Below the pieces are notes generated by a model, which saw only the letters and a list, made by a program, of their open reading frames with translations, was not told where the DNA came from and did not search any database. A DNA stretch of 64,000 bases, from contig NZ_CP014167.1 of the NCBI RefSeq assembly GCF_001685395.1, positions 2,113,501 to 2,177,500 on the forward strand, given 5' to 3'. Numbering within the stretch: the stretch's first letter is position 1; every line of letters starts with the position of its first letter. The stretch is from Paenibacillus yonginensis (GTDB lineage: Bacteria; Bacillota; Bacilli; Paenibacillales; Paenibacillaceae). A program made the translations under genes and the position numbers. Below are positions 25,797-33,909 of the stretch, piece after piece.

Positions 25797-25831
25797 GCTC
25801 TGTTCCATAATCCTCCAGCCGCATACGCCAA

Positions 25832-25876
25832 AACAAGAAACGTCTTGTTCCCCTCAGGAGCAAGACGTTTCTTGTT
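25832..25876. terminator. Convergent hairpin between the SDR gene and cheR
   Basis: A 16-bp perfect inverted repeat (AACAAGAAACGTCTTG and its complement) around a 13-nt loop between two convergent genes. There is no long T-run, but it is T-rich on both sides. Confidence 0.65.
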
Positions 25877-25942
25877 GATCAGCTATCAGCTTTATGCAAT
25901 AAATTTCGTTATAAGTCCTATGTAACTTCCCCTTGCAGCAGC

Positions 25943-26755
25943 TTACAGCTTTCGGTAGAAAAAGGTCTCTGCCGCTTCCAAGCCATATCTGCCGGGAGAG
26001 AAAATCTGCTCCGTACTGCCGACAAACAGCATGCCCCCGGGACGAAGTGCCGCCGAAAATTTATGGTAGAGGTCATGTTTCGCTTCTTCGGTAAAATAAA
26101 TCATGACATTGCGGCAAACAATCAAATCATGATTCGTTTCAAAAGGATCAAGCAGCAAATTCTGCTTCTTGAATGTCACGGCATTCTTAAGCTGGTCGCT
26201 TACCCGCAGCATCAGGCCTTCTTTGGTGAAGTAACGCGAAGCTACGTCCTCCGGCACATCCTTGATCGAACGGTCAATGTAAAGACCTTTTGCAGCCTTT
26301 TGCAGGGCTCCCTCATCAATATCGGTAGCCGTCAGGCTTGACGTCCCCAGCAGCCCCATATCCGATAGAATCATAGCAATGGTATACGGCTCCTCTCCGG
26401 TCGAGCAGGCCGCGCTCCAGATCTTCAGGCGGCTGTTCTTCTTCAGCAGCTCCGGCAGCACCGTATCACGCAGCACTTCCCAGCGGTTGGGATTCCGCCA
26501 GAACTCGGATACGTTGATCGTCATCCGGTCCAGAAATTCATAGAACAGCTTTTTGTTCGCCGTCATCGCTTTAAAGAAATCCTCGAAGGTGTTATAGCCG
26601 TTTTTATTCCGCAGCGTCGTTAAACGCCGTTTCATCTGTGCTTCTTTATACAGAGCCAGGTCAATGCCGGTGCTCTGCTTCACGTTTTTCACAAATCCCA
26701 AATAATCAGGATCCTGCTCCCGTACTGTCGCTTCGTGTTCATTATTATGCAGCAT
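25943..26755 (-). CDS. cheR: CheR, chemotaxis protein methyltransferase
   Basis: Methylates glutamates of chemoreceptors using S-adenosylmethionine. The 270-residue protein has an N-terminal helical CheR domain and a C-terminal methyltransferase domain with [19 protein letters not shown], the SAM-binding motif I, and [11 protein letters not shown]. No other chemotaxis gene is in the window, so it is an isolated copy at the same site as in B. subtilis (next to ndk). Confidence 0.92.
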   Translation of the reverse strand: MLHNNEHEATVREQDPDYLGFVKNVKQSTGIDLALYKEAQMKRRLTTLRNKNGYNTFEDFFKAMTANKKLFYEFLDRMTINVSEFWRNPNRWEVLRDTVLPELLKKNSRLKIWSAACSTGEEPYTIAMILSDMGLLGTSSLTATDIDEGALQKAAKGLYIDRSIKDVPEDVASRYFTKEGLMLRVSDQLKNAVTFKKQNLLLDPFETNHDLIVCRNVMIYFTEEAKHDLYHKFSAALRPGGMLFVGSTEQIFSPGRYGLEAAETFFYRKL

Positions 26756-26761
26756 CTTTCC

Positions 26762-27205
26762 TCATATCCAGTCAGCAATAGTTTTATTATAAGTAAGCAA
26801 TTCCTTCTCTTCAAAGAAATTTGCAATTTCACGCGCCGCGCTTTCCGGACTGTCTGAGCCGTGGATCAAATTAAACGGCGTATGAGCTGCAAAATCCCCG
26901 CGGATCGTTCCCGGAAGTGCTTCCGTTACTTTCGTTTTGCCCATCAGCGTTCGAGAGAGGGTTACGATATCGTCGCCTTCCCAAACCATAGCGAACACGG
27001 GTCCGGAAGTAATAAATCCGACGAGTTCGTCAAAAAAGGCTTTCCCTTCATGCTCGGCATAATGGCGTTTGGCTTGCGCTTCGGAAATCTGCATGAACTT
27101 TCCGGCAATCAATTTGAACCCTTTGTCTTCCAAACGGCTGATAATACGGCCGATAAGACCACGCTGTACTCCGTCCGGTTTAACCATCATAAACGTCCGT
27201 TCCAT
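26762..27205 (-). CDS. ndk: Ndk, nucleoside diphosphate kinase
   Basis: Transfers gamma-phosphate between nucleotides, 147 residues. [17 protein letters not shown], the active-site histidine in [17 protein letters not shown], and [11 protein letters not shown] are all standard. The ATG at 27205 behind GGGAGGT is used; the longer frame is unsupported. It lies 7 bp from cheR. Confidence 0.95.
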   Translation of the reverse strand: MERTFMMVKPDGVQRGLIGRIISRLEDKGFKLIAGKFMQISEAQAKRHYAEHEGKAFFDELVGFITSGPVFAMVWEGDDIVTLSRTLMGKTKVTEALPGTIRGDFAAHTPFNLIHGSDSPESAAREIANFFEEKELLTYNKTIADWI

Positions 27206-27300
27206 AAGATTACCTCCCGTGTGTACCGCCCTGCTGTGCAAAGCGCAAATAAATACGTTTTCAATCGTATTTTAGCAGAAAAGGAGGAATGAATGAAAGA

Positions 27301-28278
27301 TTAATATGTTCTTCTATTCACAAAATGCGCAATATCCTGTAAATTCTTTCTCGCTTTGTTCTCGGGAAGCCGGGAAAGCGCGTCAAGCGCCTTGTCGATG
27401 TAACGGTCCGCAAGCCCTTCAGCCGTTGCAACCCCCGAGCTTTGGCGGATCATCTGAATGGCGTCCGAAGCATCCTTGCGGCCGTCCATTTTGTGGATTT
27501 CCCGAATCTCCTGAAGCAGAGGCTCCCGCAGTTCTTCCTCCCGGAGTGCATATAGCACAGGAAGCGTGATATTTCCCTGCCGCATATCGCTGCCCGGAGG
27601 TTTGCCGATTTGCTTCTCGGTGCCGAACAGATCGAGCAGGTCATCCCGAATCTGGAAGGCCATGCCCACGTTGTATCCGTAACGGTACAGCAAGCGGCTC
27701 ATCTCGTCAGAGGCGCCTGCAGCGATGGCTCCAAGCTGGCAGCTGATGGCGATTAGCAATGCGGTCTTCCTTCTAATACGCAGCAGATAATTGCGAACGG
27801 ACTGCTCCGTATTAAAGAAATCGCGGATCTGCTCCATTTCGCCTATGGACATCTGCACCATCGCTTTGGCCAGAATCTGATGGATCTTCGGATCTTCCAG
27901 CCGCGTGGCCAGCGTCAAAGCTTTGCCGTATATATAATCCCCCGTATACATGGCAATCCGGTTATCCCATTGAGATTTGACCGTTGGTTTCCCGCGCCTT
28001 GTATCGGCATCGTCAATCACATCATCATGAACCAAGGAAGCGGAATGAATCAGCTCTAGCGGTACCGCTACATACTGCAGCCTCTCCAGATCGTAGTTGC
28101 CAAATTTGCCACCTAGCAGGACAAAGACAGGACGCAGCCGTTTGCCTCCGGCCTTGAGCAGATGACTGGAGGTGCTGCTGAGCAGGCCCTCTTCCCCTTC
28201 AATGCTTCTGTACAGCTGCTTTTCGATAAAATCCATATCTTTCTTCATGGGGCCAAACAAATCCAACATTTTCATCAT
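27301..28278 (-). CDS. hepT: HepT, heptaprenyl diphosphate synthase component II
   Basis: Catalytic subunit of the long-chain polyprenyl synthase that makes the C35 tail of menaquinone, 325 residues. The two aspartate-rich motifs are HDDVIDDADT and IRDDLLDLFG. It works as a heterodimer with HepS, encoded at 31342. Its ATG overlaps the mqnA stop by 4 bp. Confidence 0.92.
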   Translation of the reverse strand: MMKMLDLFGPMKKDMDFIEKQLYRSIEGEEGLLSSTSSHLLKAGGKRLRPVFVLLGGKFGNYDLERLQYVAVPLELIHSASLVHDDVIDDADTRRGKPTVKSQWDNRIAMYTGDYIYGKALTLATRLEDPKIHQILAKAMVQMSIGEMEQIRDFFNTEQSVRNYLLRIRRKTALLIAISCQLGAIAAGASDEMSRLLYRYGYNVGMAFQIRDDLLDLFGTEKQIGKPPGSDMRQGNITLPVLYALREEELREPLLQEIREIHKMDGRKDASDAIQMIRQSSGVATAEGLADRYIDKALDALSRLPENKARKNLQDIAHFVNRRTY

Positions 28279-29138
28279 TTCACCTGAATCCGTGTAGTCT
28301 CGTTCCAGAAGGAAAGCTGTACAGGCTGCTCCAGCAGGCCGAGCTCATAACAATAGTCGAAGTAAAGCTGGAGCCCCCGCTGTCTCTCCTCCGTAAAATC
28401 ATGACACAAATTTTGGAAGTAATGATTCCAGTAAGCGTCCGTTCCGCCAATCTGCTTGCAAGCTTCGGTAACAAGCGGTTCAAGATTTTGTTCGCTCTGC
28501 TTGCGGCTTTCATGGAGCGCCTCTGTAATTTCACGAAGCCAGTCTGCCTGGCTGCCGGCGAACGATTGCTGCACCGCCCACACCGCGAAGGTCATGCCAA
28601 AGCCGGTCCACTCTTTCCACACTTTTCCCAAATCGGTCACATGAAAACCGTGGTCGCGCCAGGAGGCCTTGATGGCATGATCGCCAATCAGCAGGGCTGC
28701 GTCGCTGGCCGCCATCATGGCATCCAGATCAGGCTCGCTGTCCCAGTACTCCGGATTCCCCCCGTAATACTTGTTCATAATGATCTTCAGCAGGTTCACG
28801 GAAGTAGCGGAAGTGTTGGTTAAAGCCATTTTACCGTTTTTCACCGAATCCAGCGGTTCCTTCGAGAACACCAGAATGGAATTGACAGGCCCTTCCGAAC
28901 TGACGGACAGCCCGGGCAGAAGCTTCAGCTGCCGGCTGCCGAAGCCGTAAGCAAAAGAAGAAACCGGGGAAAGATCGAGTTCACCCGCGATCATTGCCCG
29001 GTTCAAAACCGCCGGAACTTTGGTGATGATTTCAATCGGCCGGCTGAGTTGTTTTTCGTTGAAATAATAAGTAATGGGCCAAACATTCGTATAATCGATG
29101 ATGCCCATACGGGTCGGTTTATTCGCTGACAGATTCAT
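28275..29138 (-). CDS. mqnA: MqnA, chorismate dehydratase (futalosine pathway)
   Basis: Dehydrates chorismate to 3-[(1-carboxyvinyl)oxy]benzoate, the first committed step of futalosine-type menaquinone synthesis. The 287-residue periplasmic-binding-like fold begins MGIIDYTNVWPITYYF, with GELDLSPVSSFAYG and LLIGDHAIKA. The start at 29138 behind GGGGGGAG is used; the longer frame reads back through ubiX. Chorismate comes from aroC nearby. The rest of the mqn set (mqnB/C/D/E) is not in this window. Confidence 0.9.
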   Translation of the reverse strand: MNLSANKPTRMGIIDYTNVWPITYYFNEKQLSRPIEIITKVPAVLNRAMIAGELDLSPVSSFAYGFGSRQLKLLPGLSVSSEGPVNSILVFSKEPLDSVKNGKMALTNTSATSVNLLKIIMNKYYGGNPEYWDSEPDLDAMMAASDAALLIGDHAIKASWRDHGFHVTDLGKVWKEWTGFGMTFAVWAVQQSFAGSQADWLREITEALHESRKQSEQNLEPLVTEACKQIGGTDAYWNHYFQNLCHDFTEERQRGLQLYFDYCYELGLLEQPVQLSFWNETTRIQVK

Positions 29139-29742
29139 GTTGCTCCCCCCATCTCTTAAACAGCTCATGATCAATACGCAGGCTGTCCAGCACTTTTCCA
29201 ACCATAAAATCCACGAGATCGTCCATCGTAGCCGGCCCGAAATAGAAGGCAGGCATGGCGGGAATGATTTTGACCCCAAGCCTTGCCAGCTTCAGCATGT
29301 TCTCCAAATGAATCGCATGCAGCGGAGTTTCTCTCGGTACAAGAACCAGTTCCCGTCCTTCTTTAAGCATAACGTCTGCGGCCCGGGCCAGCAAATTGTC
29401 CGAGGTGCCATGGGCCACAGCCGAAAGCGAGCCCATGGAGCAAGGCATGATGACCATGCCTTCCACCCGGAAGGAGCCGCTGGCGATCGAAGCGCCGATG
29501 TCGCCGATGACATGGTAGACCAGCTTGCCGGGAAAATGGCCGAACGCCCTGTGAAGAGCCTGCTCACGGTCCGTAATGTCCCATCCCAGCTCTTCCTTGA
29601 TCACCCGCCATCCGGCTTGGGTAACAACCAGATGGACATCAATATTCATCTCAAGCAGCACCGAGACCAGCCGGATGCCGTAAATGGATCCGCTGGCTCC
29701 TGTAATGCCGACTACTAACGGACGTTTCTTCGCTTCGCTCAT
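29119..29742 (-). CDS. ubiX: UbiX-type flavin prenyltransferase
   Basis: Makes prenylated FMN, the cofactor of UbiD-type decarboxylases. The 207-residue flavoprotein opens with VVGITGASGSIYGIRLV and contains MVIMPCSMGSLSAVAHG and VLVPRETPLHAIHLENML, the conserved family segments. In the futalosine route it would support decarboxylation of the prenylated naphthoate (inference). Its stop overlaps the mqnA start by 20 bp. Confidence 0.92.
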   Translation of the reverse strand: MSEAKKRPLVVGITGASGSIYGIRLVSVLLEMNIDVHLVVTQAGWRVIKEELGWDITDREQALHRAFGHFPGKLVYHVIGDIGASIASGSFRVEGMVIMPCSMGSLSAVAHGTSDNLLARAADVMLKEGRELVLVPRETPLHAIHLENMLKLARLGVKIIPAMPAFYFGPATMDDLVDFMVGKVLDSLRIDHELFKRWGEQHESVSE

Positions 29743-30614
29743 CGGTAGACGTTCACCGCCAAATCAATCAGTGTAAAGCAGAACACCACAATGCTGAGTG
29801 CTCCGTTCATCGTAAAGAAGGCTGTTTGCAGGCGGCTCAAATCCTTTGGCGTTACGATATGGTGCTCGTAGAATAAAATGAGCAGGGCGATGACAATCCC
29901 GCCGATGTACCACCAGCCGAGATGGGCAAGCAGCAGCAAAGACACGAAACCAACAGCCGTAATGATGTGAAAAGCCTTGGCAATGATTAAAGAACGACGT
30001 ACCCCGAAACGGGAAGGAATGGAATAAAGACCTTCTTTTTGATCAAACTCGATATCCTGGCAAGCATAAATCACATCAAATCCGGCCACCCAAAATGCGA
30101 TAGTTACAAATAAAACAAAGGCTGTCAGGTCGACTTTTCCGGTTACCGCAACCCAGCCGCCGAGCGGCGCCAATGCAATTGTAAATCCAAGCACAACATG
30201 ACATAACCAAGTGAAACGTTTGGTGTAAGAATAAACCACCAGCATCACTACCGCTATCGGCAGCAGCTTGAGCGCCAGCGGGTTTAATTCGGAAGCAGCC
30301 CAGAACAAGAGCACAAACGAAACAATTATAAAAATCAGCACTTCCGAGATACGCAGCAGTCCGGCCGGTATGGCTCTCCCTTTCGTGCGGGGGTTCTTGC
30401 CGTCGCTCACCCGGTCAATCAACCGGTTAAGCCCCATAGCCGCGCTACGGGCTCCAAACATAGCCAGCAGCACCCAGCCGATCTGCGCCCAAGTCGGGAA
30501 GGAATCCTTCATGGCCACCGCACCAAGCAAAGCGCCCATAAAAGCAAAAGGAAGAGCAAACAGCGTATGCTCAAATTTAATCATCTGCAGAAATATGCCT
30601 ATCTTTCTAAACAT
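29739..30614 (-). CDS. mqnP: UbiA-family polyprenyltransferase (MqnP-like)
   Basis: Integral membrane prenyltransferase of 291 residues with about eight transmembrane helices. The two aspartate-rich motifs are seen as RLIDRVSDGKNPRTKGR and ACQDIEFDQKEGLYSIP. By position it attaches the heptaprenyl tail to the dihydroxynaphthoate head group in menaquinone synthesis, as MqnP does in the futalosine pathway. It overlaps ubiX by 4 bp. Confidence 0.85.
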   Translation of the reverse strand: MFRKIGIFLQMIKFEHTLFALPFAFMGALLGAVAMKDSFPTWAQIGWVLLAMFGARSAAMGLNRLIDRVSDGKNPRTKGRAIPAGLLRISEVLIFIIVSFVLLFWAASELNPLALKLLPIAVVMLVVYSYTKRFTWLCHVVLGFTIALAPLGGWVAVTGKVDLTAFVLFVTIAFWVAGFDVIYACQDIEFDQKEGLYSIPSRFGVRRSLIIAKAFHIITAVGFVSLLLLAHLGWWYIGGIVIALLILFYEHHIVTPKDLSRLQTAFFTMNGALSIVVFCFTLIDLAVNVYR

Positions 30615-31329
30615 GGTGTTTCTCCTTCACTCCAATATGTAAAGCGGCTATACCGCCTGTCAAAGGATATGCCTTGACATCCTTTAAGCCCGTCTCCTGA
30701 AAAATAGCCGCCAGCTCATGCCGACCGGGAAACTGGACCAACGAATCCGGCAGCCATTTGTATTGTTCATACCGTTTGGCGACCAGCTTGCCCAGAAAAG
30801 GAAGAATGTGTTTGAAATACAAATAATAAATGCCTTTGAAAGGCTGCCAGGTCGGCTTGGACAATTCCAGGCAGACCACCATGCCGCCAGGCTTCACCAC
30901 CCGCTGCATTTCACTCAGAACACGACGCAAATCAGGCACATTCCGGAGTCCAAAGCCGATGGTCGCGTAATCAAAGGTATTGTCTTCGAAAGGCAGCTCC
31001 ATCGCGTTCCCCTGCAACAGGGAGATCCGATCCTCCAGCCCCTTCTCTTTCACCTTTGCTTGTCCGACGGCCAGCATATTCGGGCTGAAATCCAGCCCGG
31101 TAATGGGGCCCCCGCTCTGCTCTGCCATGCTGATCGTCCAGTCGCAGGTGCCGCAGCATAAATCCACAGCCGTGCTTCCTGGCTGCATTTTCATTTTGGC
31201 CATAGTGAATTTGCGCCATGCTTTATGCCGGCGGAAACTTAAAATATCGTTCATCAAATCATATTTGGGAGCTATGCTCTCAAATACGGCATGCACAAAC
31301 TGTTCTTTGTTTTGCGCTTTCTCAGCCAT
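30607..31329 (-). CDS. ubiE: UbiE/MenG, demethylmenaquinone methyltransferase
   Basis: SAM-dependent C-methylation that completes menaquinone. The 240-residue protein starts FVHAVFESIAPKYDLMNDI, the family signature, and motif I reads VDLCCGTCDWT; most family members have Gly where the second Cys of CGTCD stands. GLRNVPDLRRVLSEMQRV is the conserved later block. It overlaps the prenyltransferase gene by 8 bp and follows hepS. Confidence 0.93.
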   Translation of the reverse strand: MAEKAQNKEQFVHAVFESIAPKYDLMNDILSFRRHKAWRKFTMAKMKMQPGSTAVDLCCGTCDWTISMAEQSGGPITGLDFSPNMLAVGQAKVKEKGLEDRISLLQGNAMELPFEDNTFDYATIGFGLRNVPDLRRVLSEMQRVVKPGGMVVCLELSKPTWQPFKGIYYLYFKHILPFLGKLVAKRYEQYKWLPDSLVQFPGRHELAAIFQETGLKDVKAYPLTGGIAALHIGVKEKHHV

Positions 31330-31341
31330 TAAACATGCACC

Positions 31342-32211
31342 TTACCCTTCATTCCAAGCTGTATTCGGTTTGCCAAGCAGCGCTTTAAAAGGTTCGGCTA
31401 TACCGGCTAACTCCTTGCAGAATCGCTCGTCCGTATTCTCCTTCAGCAGCTGCTGGACCTGTTCCACCGATTGATGCAGCTTGTCCGCCAGCTGCTCCAT
31501 CACTTTGTACTTCAGCAGAAGCGAGGACCAATCCCTTGTGCTCAATTTGCTTCTGCTCAGCATGGCTTTGTCTTCCGTGCTTCCAGATTCCATAATCCGC
31601 AAATACGCGAATCCCAGGTGACCCGAAGATTCACGCGCTGTCAGGGACATTTCCGCCGCCAGAGCCTCGCATTTGCTGACTTCCGCCAGCAGCGGCCGCC
31701 AGTAATGCTGGACCGTCTTATCCAGCAAAGGCGTAAAGAAGGTGAACAGCTGCATTTTCAGCAAAGCGGATTCTTTCACATAATCCTCTGCGCTGAGAAG
31801 CAGATCTTTCATCCTCGTGTAGAAACGGGCCTTCAAACGATTCACTTCGCAAACCGCCGAGGAAAGCAGGGAAATATGCTGGATTTGGTTGGTTTTGGCC
31901 AGCAGCTGATAGAACAGGCTGCTGAAATAATCGCCGGCCAGCACTTTCAGCTGGCGGGAGCGCATCAGCCGCTCCTCCTTGCGAACCGGCTCCGGATCAA
32001 TCAGATCGTGCGTATCCAAACCCAGCTGCAGTAGATAAACGGCAAGCGCGCATACCTCCAGGTCGCTTTCGTTGTCCGGCTGCTCATGCTTAAGAAAAGT
32101 GTATAACAAACGGACGCGGGAATCCGGAAAATCCGCCAGCTCCGTATGGGTGGAGATCATGTCATAATCGACATATTTTTTTGCCAAGTCAGGTACACGA
32201 TACAATTTCAT
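31342..32211 (-). CDS. hepS: HepS, heptaprenyl diphosphate synthase component I
   Basis: Non-catalytic partner of HepT in heptaprenyl diphosphate synthesis, 289 residues and all-helical. Its place directly before ubiE and its helical, low-motif sequence (for example LAVYLLQLGLDTHDLIDPE, then LAGDYFSSLFYQLLAKTNQI) match B. subtilis HepS. It lacks aspartate-rich catalytic motifs, as expected. Confidence 0.85.
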   Translation of the reverse strand: MKLYRVPDLAKKYVDYDMISTHTELADFPDSRVRLLYTFLKHEQPDNESDLEVCALAVYLLQLGLDTHDLIDPEPVRKEERLMRSRQLKVLAGDYFSSLFYQLLAKTNQIQHISLLSSAVCEVNRLKARFYTRMKDLLLSAEDYVKESALLKMQLFTFFTPLLDKTVQHYWRPLLAEVSKCEALAAEMSLTARESSGHLGFAYLRIMESGSTEDKAMLSRSKLSTRDWSSLLLKYKVMEQLADKLHQSVEQVQQLLKENTDERFCKELAGIAEPFKALLGKPNTAWNEG

Positions 32212-32327
32212 GTTTTGCCTCCGAGCCGAACTAGTATGACATTAACGGTTTGCCACAATGTTGTATATTATATCACAATTTAATACCCCGCGCACGACTG
32301 GCGGCTTGCGTTTTTGGGCCATCCGAA

Positions 32328-32882
32328 CTAAATGTCGGACTGGGGATAAGCTTTTTTCCACAACGCGGTTTCCACAATGCGGAGTCTTGCTTTCAGGTTC
32401 TCGCCAAGCGGCGCATTTCCGGCCGTTTTAAGCCCCTCCAGCAGTTGGCCCGTATCGCCGGACAAATCCGACCTGTCCATCTCCGAGGCCAGAAGCAGAT
32501 GTTGTCTGCCCGTCCAGGCATCCTCGGCGACAAGTCTTAACCTGAGCTGGTTAATATTGTGGCTTCTAAGCAAGGCCAGGCTGCCCAGCTCGGCCATGTC
32601 TTCATAAACCGGTCCCGTTCCCGAAGCGCTGCTCCGCACCTTTAAATCAACCGTCAGGGTCGTCCCCCTCAAATCGGCCCGAACGATTCTGGCATGCAGC
32701 GGCAGAGCCGACAGCAAATCAACCAGGTTAACATCTGTAACCTGCAAGGCAGGTTCTTCGGTAATCCCCTGTCCTGCAGCCATGCGCAGCTGTGTATTTT
32801 CCGTTTGTTCAAGAAGCCTTGCAGACAGAATGACCACAAATAAAGCCGACACGGCGAGTATTGCGGCTATTTTCCATTTCAT
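32328..32882 (-). CDS. Membrane-anchored hypothetical protein
   Basis: An uncharacterised 184-residue protein with one N-terminal hydrophobic segment (IAAILAVSALFVVIL) that acts as a signal anchor, followed by an extracytoplasmic domain with a predicted beta-rich core (LVDLLSALPLHARIVRADL, then TTLTVDLKV). No catalytic motif is seen. It sits at the head of the hep/mqn operon, behind a candidate promoter. An alternative TTG start lies one codon upstream. Confidence 0.6.
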   Translation of the reverse strand: MKWKIAAILAVSALFVVILSARLLEQTENTQLRMAAGQGITEEPALQVTDVNLVDLLSALPLHARIVRADLRGTTLTVDLKVRSSASGTGPVYEDMAELGSLALLRSHNINQLRLRLVAEDAWTGRQHLLLASEMDRSDLSGDTGQLLEGLKTAGNAPLGENLKARLRIVETALWKKAYPQSDI

Positions 32883-32921
32883 CAAGAGGCATTCCCTTCT
32901 TTCTTACCCGAAAGCGGGTAC

Positions 32922-32951
32922 GTTATAGCAGGGGTATACCTCATTTTACAA
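32922..32951 (-). promoter_or_regulatory. Candidate promoter of the hep/mqn operon
   Basis: TTGTAA (32951-32946), 18-nt spacer, TATAAC (32927-32922) on the minus strand, between the mtrB terminator and the 184-residue gene. Confidence 0.5.
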
Positions 32952-32953
32952 CG

Positions 32954-32975
32954 AAAAAAAGCAGGCTATGCCTGC
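32954..32975 (-). terminator. mtrB terminator
   Basis: GCAGGC pairs with GCCTGC over a 3-nt loop, followed by seven U on the minus strand. Confidence 0.82.
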
Positions 32976-32981
32976 AGCTTG

Positions 32982-33239
32982 TTATTCTTCCGTATCAATT
33001 ACACCTAATTTGGTCATAATGACCGCTTTGCCCCGTACTTTAACAGCCGAGGTATGATCCGTAAACTGGGCGATAAGCACCTCGCCTTTATCCAGCTTCT
33101 CCGTATGATGAAAGCGGGTATCCTTGCCGCGTGTAAGCCCGATCACCTGAACCCCTTGCTCTTTGGCTTTGACGACAAAATAATCGCCGCCTGCGCTGTT
33201 TGGCTCGCCCGCTCCGCCTGTTTGTCCAGTCTGCTCCAT
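32982..33239 (-). CDS. mtrB: MtrB, trp RNA-binding attenuation protein (TRAP)
   Basis: Ring-forming RNA-binding protein activated by tryptophan. The 85-residue protein matches TRAP in its core: [20 protein letters not shown] and [13 protein letters not shown], which contain the lysine (EKLDK) and the KVR lysine/arginine that bind the GAG triplets. The N-terminus is about ten residues longer than in B. subtilis. It acts on the trp leader at 21057-21106 of this window. There is a good GGGAGGGAGG ribosome site and a terminator directly after it. Confidence 0.95.
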   Translation of the reverse strand: MEQTGQTGGAGEPNSAGGDYFVVKAKEQGVQVIGLTRGKDTRFHHTEKLDKGEVLIAQFTDHTSAVKVRGKAVIMTKLGVIDTEE

Positions 33240-33303
33240 AACGAGAGTCCTCCCTCCCGGATTCGTTGGTTTAAATTGCTTTTATTCTATATCGCTCGAA
33301 CGG

Positions 33304-33338
33304 AAAAAGAAAGGGCCGTGAACATTAGCTCACGTCCC
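33304..33338 (-). terminator. hbs terminator
   Basis: GGGACGTGA pairs with TCACGGCCC around a short loop, followed by a T-rich run on the minus strand, just past the hbs stop at 33366. Confidence 0.8.
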
Positions 33339-33365
33339 TTCTTACGGAAAAATATGTAGAAAGCT

Positions 33366-33638
33366 TTATTTAATTCCGTCTTTAAGCGCTTTGCCTGGTT
33401 TGAAAGCAGGGATTTTGCTGGCAGGGATTTCGATTTCTTCGCCAGTTTGCGGGTTGCGGCCTTTACGGGCAGAACGTTCGCGAACCTCGAAGTTTCCGAA
33501 TCCAACCAATTGCACTTTGTCTCCGTTTTGCAGAGCTTCGGAAATCGCTTCGAATACAGCGTCAACTGCTTTCGTTACGTCTTTCTTGGACAGCTCAGTG
33601 CTTTCAGCCACTTGAGTAATCAGTTCAGACTTATTCAT
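33366..33638 (-). CDS. hbs: HU-type DNA-binding protein
   Basis: Nucleoid-associated HU protein of 90 residues. [20 protein letters not shown] and the arm [19 protein letters not shown] with the conserved proline are diagnostic, and the length is exact. The ATG at 33638 has a GGGAGGTGA ribosome site; the longer frame is unsupported. It sits between spoIVA and mtrB as in B. subtilis. Confidence 0.97.
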   Translation of the reverse strand: MNKSELITQVAESTELSKKDVTKAVDAVFEAISEALQNGDKVQLVGFGNFEVRERSARKGRNPQTGEEIEIPASKIPAFKPGKALKDGIK

Positions 33639-33696
33639 TATTTCACCTCCCCAACAAAGATTTATTCTAGTATAATTTGTTTCCGTTTTGCTCGAA

Positions 33697-33725
33697 ATTA
33701 TACGCGAATTTCCTGAATTAAGCAA
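33697..33725 (-). promoter_or_regulatory. Candidate hbs promoter
   Basis: A perfect TATAAT (33702-33697), 17-nt spacer and TTGCTT (33725-33720) on the minus strand, about 60 bp before hbs. Confidence 0.6.
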
Positions 33726-33845
33726 ATAAAGCTGCAAAGAACCCGTGGAAATCGCGGTTTTTGCATATCTTTTGAAGCCGAGAACAAACTTATAGTAATA
33801 CAGTCATTCTCTAATTTCAAGTTAAAAATACTAGATTGCACAAAC

Positions 33846-33882
33846 AAAAACCGGCCGGAAGAGTCCTGTCTCTTCCAGCCGG
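33846..33882 (-). terminator. spoIVA terminator
   Basis: A 14-bp stem (ACCGGCTGGAAGAG with CTCTTCCGGCCGGT) followed by U residues on the minus strand after the spoIVA stop. Confidence 0.86.
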
Positions 33883-33909
33883 TTGGCTGCTGCAGAAGTT
33901 CGGTAGGTT

